From an uncultured Lachnospiraceae bacterium (GTDB lineage Bacteria > Bacillota > Clostridia > Lachnospirales > Lachnospiraceae), in the NCBI GenBank assembly GCA_910584945.1, contig CAJUDY010000019.1, forward strand, positions 1 to 64,000: a stretch of DNA of 64,000 bases. Reading direction: 5' to 3'. Made by a program: the position numbers and the translations under genes. Below, in pieces: positions 60,161-64,000 of the stretch. Within the stretch, counting starts at the first letter, position 1; every line of letters starts with the position of its first letter. Under the pieces are notes generated by a model that made no database searches, was not told where the DNA came from, and saw only the letters and a program-made list of their open reading frames with translations.

Positions 60161-62538
60161 TCTTTACATTAGCCAACTATCGCCGTCACACCATCGGTCC
60201 CAAAGCCCGAAACCTGTTTCTTTTGCAGGAACAGGGATATCCGGTGCCGCCTTTTTTCTGCGTCTCCAAACATGTTTCAGAAGAAATGATTCTGGATTAT
60301 GCAGAACGGCATTTCCCCCATGCCCGTTCGTTTTCCGTCCGTTCCTGCGCCTGCGTGGAGGATGGAGGCGCTCATTCGTTTGCCGGGCAGTTCCGGACTT
60401 TTCTCCGGGTAAAAAGGGAGGATCTCTTTGCCTGCGTCCGTGCCATAACGGAAGAGGGACAGGCGAGGGAGTATGCGCGGCTCCATCGGCTGAACCCCGC
60501 CTCCATCGAGATCCAGGCGATCATCCAGGAGATGGTGGAAGCGGACCGATCCGGCGTCCTTTTCACCGCGAATCCCCAGGGAATCTTAAATGAGAGCGTG
60601 ATCGTGGTGGGCCGGGGGACCGGAGATCAGATCGTGGAGGACCGGACCGATACCACTTCTTATTATTATCATCTGACAGATCAGAATTATTATTATGAGC
60701 AGGCCGGGGACGCGCCGCTTCTCTCAGACGCCCAGGTGCAGGAGCTGATCCGGATCGCTCAAAAGATCAAAGAATTCTTCCGGACGGAATGTGACCTGGA
60801 ATACGCCTATCAAAATGGGGGACTCTGGCTGCTTCAGGTCCGCCCGATTACCACTTTGCAGGAAGGGACTCCGGTCATCATTCTGGACAACAGCAATATT
60901 GTGGAAAGCTATCCCGGCCTGACCCTGCCGCTGACCCAGAGCTTTATCCGCCGGGCCTACGCCCAGGTATTCCGGATGCTGCTCCTCCGGCTCACCGGGG
61001 AAAGGGAGACGGTAAAGCGTATGGAGCCGGTTCTTTCCCACATGGTGGATGTGGCAAATGGACGGGTCTACTATCGAATCAGCAACTGGTACGACATCCT
61101 CTTCTTTTTGCCTTTTTATAAAAAGATCATTCCCCTCTGGCAGGAAATGATGGGGGTATCTGACAAGGCTGTGAGCGCTCCGTCCGCAGAGCGGATTGGG
61201 CCTGTCACCCGGCTTCGGACCGCCCGCTCCTTTGTCCGTCTGCTTCTTACCTGCCCCCGGGAGATGGATGCCCTGGAAGATTATTTTCTGGAAATTCAGA
61301 AGAGATTCCGCCGTCTTTCGATTGACTCCATGGATAACCGCGCTCTTCTAAAGGCTTATCATACCCTTCAGCAGATGACCGCGCGCCGCTGGGACTTAAC
61401 CCTGGTCAACGATATGTATGCCTTTTTATTCACCGGACTTTTAAAGGCCTGCCTGAAAGCAAGACATGTCTCCGATTACGCCCTGGCCGCCAACCGGGCC
61501 ATCCGGGGAATCGACCGACTGGACAGTATGGAACCCATACGGGAGTTAAACCATCTGGCGGAGCAGGCCAGAAGAGAGGGACGGCTGGCCGCCCTTGGCA
61601 GGCTTCATACTCCGGAGGACTTTGCGCGATATCTGGAAGAAACCAACGATGACTTCACCAGGGAACTCCAGGCTTATATTCAGCGGTTCGGGGACCGGAA
61701 CGTGGAGGAGCTGAAGCTGGAAAGCCCGACCTTCCGCACGGACCCGATTCTTCTGATTCGACGCATCCTGCAATACGCGGACGCTCCCGCCGCCTTGAAT
61801 TCCCGGGAGAGTCGGATCGCAGGGGATGCCTCCCTTCGTCTCAGAGGCCTCTCCCGCTTTTTCGCCAAAAGAGCCGCTCTTGGCATCCGGAATCGGGAGC
61901 GTTCCCGCCTGAACCGGAGCCGGCTCTACGGGATGATGCGCGCGCTGGTCCTCCGCATGGGAGAAAATCTGCAAAGAGAAGGACGGATCGCCCGCAGAGA
62001 GGATATTTTCTGGCTCTACTGTGGGGAACTGGAGCAGGATGTGCGGAAGCCGCTTGGGGATCTTAAGGAACGGATTGCCCTCCGAAAGGAACAATATGAG
62101 GGGTTCCGCGCGCTTCCTGCCTACTCCCGGCTGATTTTCTCCGGAAAGGTTATGGACAAGCAGCCCCGGAACATTCAACGGACAAAGATCCGCCGAAACG
62201 CCGCTGTCTGGACCGGAATCCCCTGTTCTCAGGGAATCGCAGAGGGACCGGTGCTGGTGATACGGGACCCGGCGCGGATCACCGACACGAAGGGGAAGAT
62301 TCTGGTCACCCGGATGACCGACCCCGGCTGGGTCTTCCTGATTGCCCAGGCCGAAGGGATCGTGGCGGAAAAAGGGTCGCTTCTGTCCCATACGGCGATT
62401 ATCGCAAGAGAGCTGAAGAAACCTGCCGTGGTGGGAATCCCGGAGATTGCGGAGGAGCTGAAGGACGGGGATTATGTGCGGGTGGACGGAGATACGGGGA
62501 AAGTTTCGATATTGCGAAGGGCGAAGGGTAATTCGTAG
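60157..62538 (+). CDS. Dikinase-like phosphotransferase (PEP-synthase/rifampin-phosphotransferase family)
   Basis: A 793-residue protein. An N-terminal ATP-grasp domain (1-~230) has SFSVRSCACVEDGGAHSFAGQFRTFL, EMVEADRSGVLFTANP and DLEYAYQNGGLWLLQVRPITT. A ~450-residue helical middle domain follows, and then a C-terminal swivelling phosphohistidine domain (IPCSQGIAEGPVLVI, ILVTRMTDPGW, GSLLSHTAIIARELKKPAVVG; His745). The PEP/pyruvate-binding barrel that follows this domain in PEP synthase is absent, so the layout matches rifampin-phosphotransferase-type dikinases that phosphorylate an acceptor held by the middle domain. Middle gene of the UbiA operon, where the acceptor may be a lipid or polyol intermediate. 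Confidence 0.8.
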   Translation: MIFTLANYRRHTIGPKARNLFLLQEQGYPVPPFFCVSKHVSEEMILDYAERHFPHARSFSVRSCACVEDGGAHSFAGQFRTFLRVKREDLFACVRAITEEGQAREYARLHRLNPASIEIQAIIQEMVEADRSGVLFTANPQGILNESVIVVGRGTGDQIVEDRTDTTSYYYHLTDQNYYYEQAGDAPLLSDAQVQELIRIAQKIKEFFRTECDLEYAYQNGGLWLLQVRPITTLQEGTPVIILDNSNIVESYPGLTLPLTQSFIRRAYAQVFRMLLLRLTGERETVKRMEPVLSHMVDVANGRVYYRISNWYDILFFLPFYKKIIPLWQEMMGVSDKAVSAPSAERIGPVTRLRTARSFVRLLLTCPREMDALEDYFLEIQKRFRRLSIDSMDNRALLKAYHTLQQMTARRWDLTLVNDMYAFLFTGLLKACLKARHVSDYALAANRAIRGIDRLDSMEPIRELNHLAEQARREGRLAALGRLHTPEDFARYLEETNDDFTRELQAYIQRFGDRNVEELKLESPTFRTDPILLIRRILQYADAPAALNSRESRIAGDASLRLRGLSRFFAKRAALGIRNRERSRLNRSRLYGMMRALVLRMGENLQREGRIARREDIFWLYCGELEQDVRKPLGDLKERIALRKEQYEGFRALPAYSRLIFSGKVMDKQPRNIQRTKIRRNAAVWTGIPCSQGIAEGPVLVIRDPARITDTKGKILVTRMTDPGWVFLIAQAEGIVAEKGSLLSHTAIIARELKKPAVVGIPEIAEELKDGDYVRVDGDTGKVSILRRAKGNS

Positions 62539-62640
62539 AGCGAACACCTGCCAGGCGGCATCGGTTCCCTCCCTCCGGCGTCCGGGGTTCCCAGTCATCG
62601 GAAGCCGTCCACATATTTTAAACTATAAGGAGTCTATCCC

Positions 62641-64000
62641 ATGAAAACCATCTACGAATACCTGGAGGAAGACCTGAGCAAATGGCCCTCCCGTCCTTAC
62701 ATTTTCACGAAAAAAGACGGCGTCTACCACCCCCGTACATTCCAGGAGGTCATAAGCGACGTCCAAAACCTGTCAAAAGCGCTCCTGGCTCGGGGATTTC
62801 AGGGCGCGAATCTGATGATCTACTCGGAAAATTCTTATGAGTGGATCGTCCTCTACTTTGCCGTCATGTCCTATGTAGGGACCTGTGTGCCGGTGGATAA
62901 GGAGTGGACTTCCCACGATCTTGAGAATACTTTCCGCACCCTTCCTGTGCGCGCCGTCTTCTACTCCCATGCCAGAAGCGGGCAGACCAGACCGCTCCGG
63001 GACGCACACCCGGAGATCTCCTGGTTCTGTATCGAGGACGCTTTTCCGAGGCTCATCCGGGAAGGAAAGGCATTGGAGATGACGCTGACCGGTGAAAATG
63101 ATCTGCAGAAGACGGTCCTGATTCTTTTTACTTCCGGGACCACGAACTTTCCCAAGGCCATCCCGCTGACCCAGGAGAATCTCTTTGCCAACTGGGACAC
63201 GCTGTACCGCCGCACCCCCATGACGGAGACGGACGTTTCCTGCGTCTTTCTCCCCCTTCATCATGTGTACACCGGCGTGGCCAATGTGCTGTATACCGTG
63301 ATTTCCGGTATGCAGCTCTACCTTTGCACGGACCTGTCCAGGATGGCACAGGATCTCCTGGAAGTGCGGCCCACGGTAGTCTGCCTGGTGCCCCTTCTTC
63401 TGTATCGGCTCCGGGAAGCCATGACCGACGAACTCCTTCACGTTCTGCGGGAGATCCGCTTTCTCTACTGCGGCGGAAGCTTTACGGACCCCGCAGTCAA
63501 GGAATCTCTGATCCGGCAGGGAGTCCCTCTTCTGGAAGCCTACGGGACCACGGAGACTTCCTCCGTCATCGCCCTGGCCGTGCCGGGAGATTCGGACCTT
63601 CTGTCCAACGGGGTCGTCTTTGAGAATCTGGAGGTATGGATCGAAAATCCGGACGAAAACGGCATAGGTGAGATCGTCGTCAAAGGAAAGAGCGTCTCCA
63701 GAGGTTATCTGAACCGCAACGACCGTTATTCGGACTTTGACGCTCAGGGAGCCTATCATACCGGAGATCTGGGACGGCTGGATGAGCGGCGCCGTCTGTA
63801 CCTGAAAGGACGGAAAAAACGCATGATACTTACAGCAAACGGAAAAAATATCTATGTGGACGAACTGGAAACGCTGCTGCTCTTAGAGCCGCGCATTCAC
63901 GCCGCGAAGGTTTTCGAAGAAGAGCATCACCCCGCCGCCTCCGTGATCACGGATCTGTCCGAGTCAGACGTAAAACTTCTGATTGATCAGATCAACCGGA
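62641..64000 (+). CDS. AMP-forming acyl/aryl ligase, truncated by window end
   Basis: The first 453 residues of an adenylate-forming (ANL) ligase; the frame is still open at 64000. Motifs: P-loop LFTSGTTNFPKAIPLTQENL (164-183), FLPLHHVYTG, CGGSFTD, A5 EAYGTTETS, GEIVVKGKSVSRGYLN, A7 YHTGDLGRLDERRRLYLKGRKKRMI and NGKNIYVDELE. Resembles long-chain acyl-CoA synthetases; may load a CoA or a carrier protein. ATG 62641 follows AGGAG. 102 bp after the dikinase gene, apparently in the same operon. Needed downstream sequence is outside the window. Confidence 0.88.
   Translation, partial: MKTIYEYLEEDLSKWPSRPYIFTKKDGVYHPRTFQEVISDVQNLSKALLARGFQGANLMIYSENSYEWIVLYFAVMSYVGTCVPVDKEWTSHDLENTFRTLPVRAVFYSHARSGQTRPLRDAHPEISWFCIEDAFPRLIREGKALEMTLTGENDLQKTVLILFTSGTTNFPKAIPLTQENLFANWDTLYRRTPMTETDVSCVFLPLHHVYTGVANVLYTVISGMQLYLCTDLSRMAQDLLEVRPTVVCLVPLLLYRLREAMTDELLHVLREIRFLYCGGSFTDPAVKESLIRQGVPLLEAYGTTETSSVIALAVPGDSDLLSNGVVFENLEVWIENPDENGIGEIVVKGKSVSRGYLNRNDRYSDFDAQGAYHTGDLGRLDERRRLYLKGRKKRMILTANGKNIYVDELETLLLLEPRIHAAKVFEEEHHPAASVITDLSESDVKLLIDQINR

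Noticed and set aside
61546..62598. 350-codon minus-strand frame opposite the dikinase gene
   Set aside because: Antisense shadow, rich in Pro/Arg/Gly with no recognisable domain.

Overview
The window looks like a chromosome segment of an endospore-forming, Gram-positive gut anaerobe of the Lachnospiraceae (Clostridia). The reasons are intermediate GC, strong AGGAGG-type ribosome binding sites, a long Bacillus/Clostridium-type SRP RNA, sporulation genes (bofA, spmB), several ECF sigma/anti-sigma pairs, LplB/LplC/YtcQ-type sugar transporters and a Lachnospiraceae-style Tad/Flp pilus locus. This placement is inferred from gene content; no database search was possible.

Layout. (1) 84-3650 is a graveyard. 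It holds fragments of a YesM/YesN two-component system, a PTS EIIB stub, a RelE/ParE-type toxin, a GH42 beta-galactosidase, a sugar-binding protein and an ABC permease, joined by deletions and frameshifts; the surviving DUF624 gene (3883-4503) probably belonged to the same locus. (2) 4568-7371 carries two consecutive ECF sigma/anti-sigma modules. (3) 7452-11390 is housekeeping RNA metabolism: a TrmH-type methyltransferase, SRP RNA, tadA deaminase, rsmA and a TatD hydrolase. (4) 11468-20063 is a complete Tad/Flp pilus operon read on the minus strand from a near-consensus promoter: CpaE/TadZ, CpaF, TadB, TadC, a 58-residue Flp pilin, DUF5702, two TadE-like pseudopilins, a prepilin peptidase and an FHA protein. 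(5) 20101-24067 has bofA, yaaL, a KtrAB potassium system and a NERD-domain protein.

(6) 24157-31385 is an accessory catabolic island (two SDRs, VOC protein, MFS transporter, PanB-like enzyme, LuxR regulator, two zinc alcohol dehydrogenases). Four of its eight genes are damaged by homopolymer frameshifts or internal deletions. (7) 31466-34704 has a YitT protein, cutC and a third ECF pair. (8) 34860-43031 is a fructan/sucrose locus: LplB-LplC-SBP-GH32 on the minus strand and LacI, DUF624 and a membrane-anchored protein on the plus strand, with back-to-back promoters and repeated TTTTACAT elements. (9) 43118-47284 has metG, a DUF885 peptidase-like protein and a convergent MarR regulator. (10) 47376-51856 is a sucrose PTS operon (scrB-scrA) with its LacI regulator scrR and two GAATACGTATTC operators.

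(11) 51913-58716 has an OLD-family ATPase/TOPRIM nuclease with an unusual cysteine cluster, spmB, a threonine aldolase, a hybrid histidine kinase and rarA. (12) 59258-64000 is an unfamiliar operon: a UbiA-family prenyltransferase, a dikinase-like protein lacking the PEP-synthase barrel, and an AMP-forming acyl ligase that runs off the window. It is the best candidate here for an undescribed pathway. No tRNA, transposase, phage gene or CRISPR array was seen.
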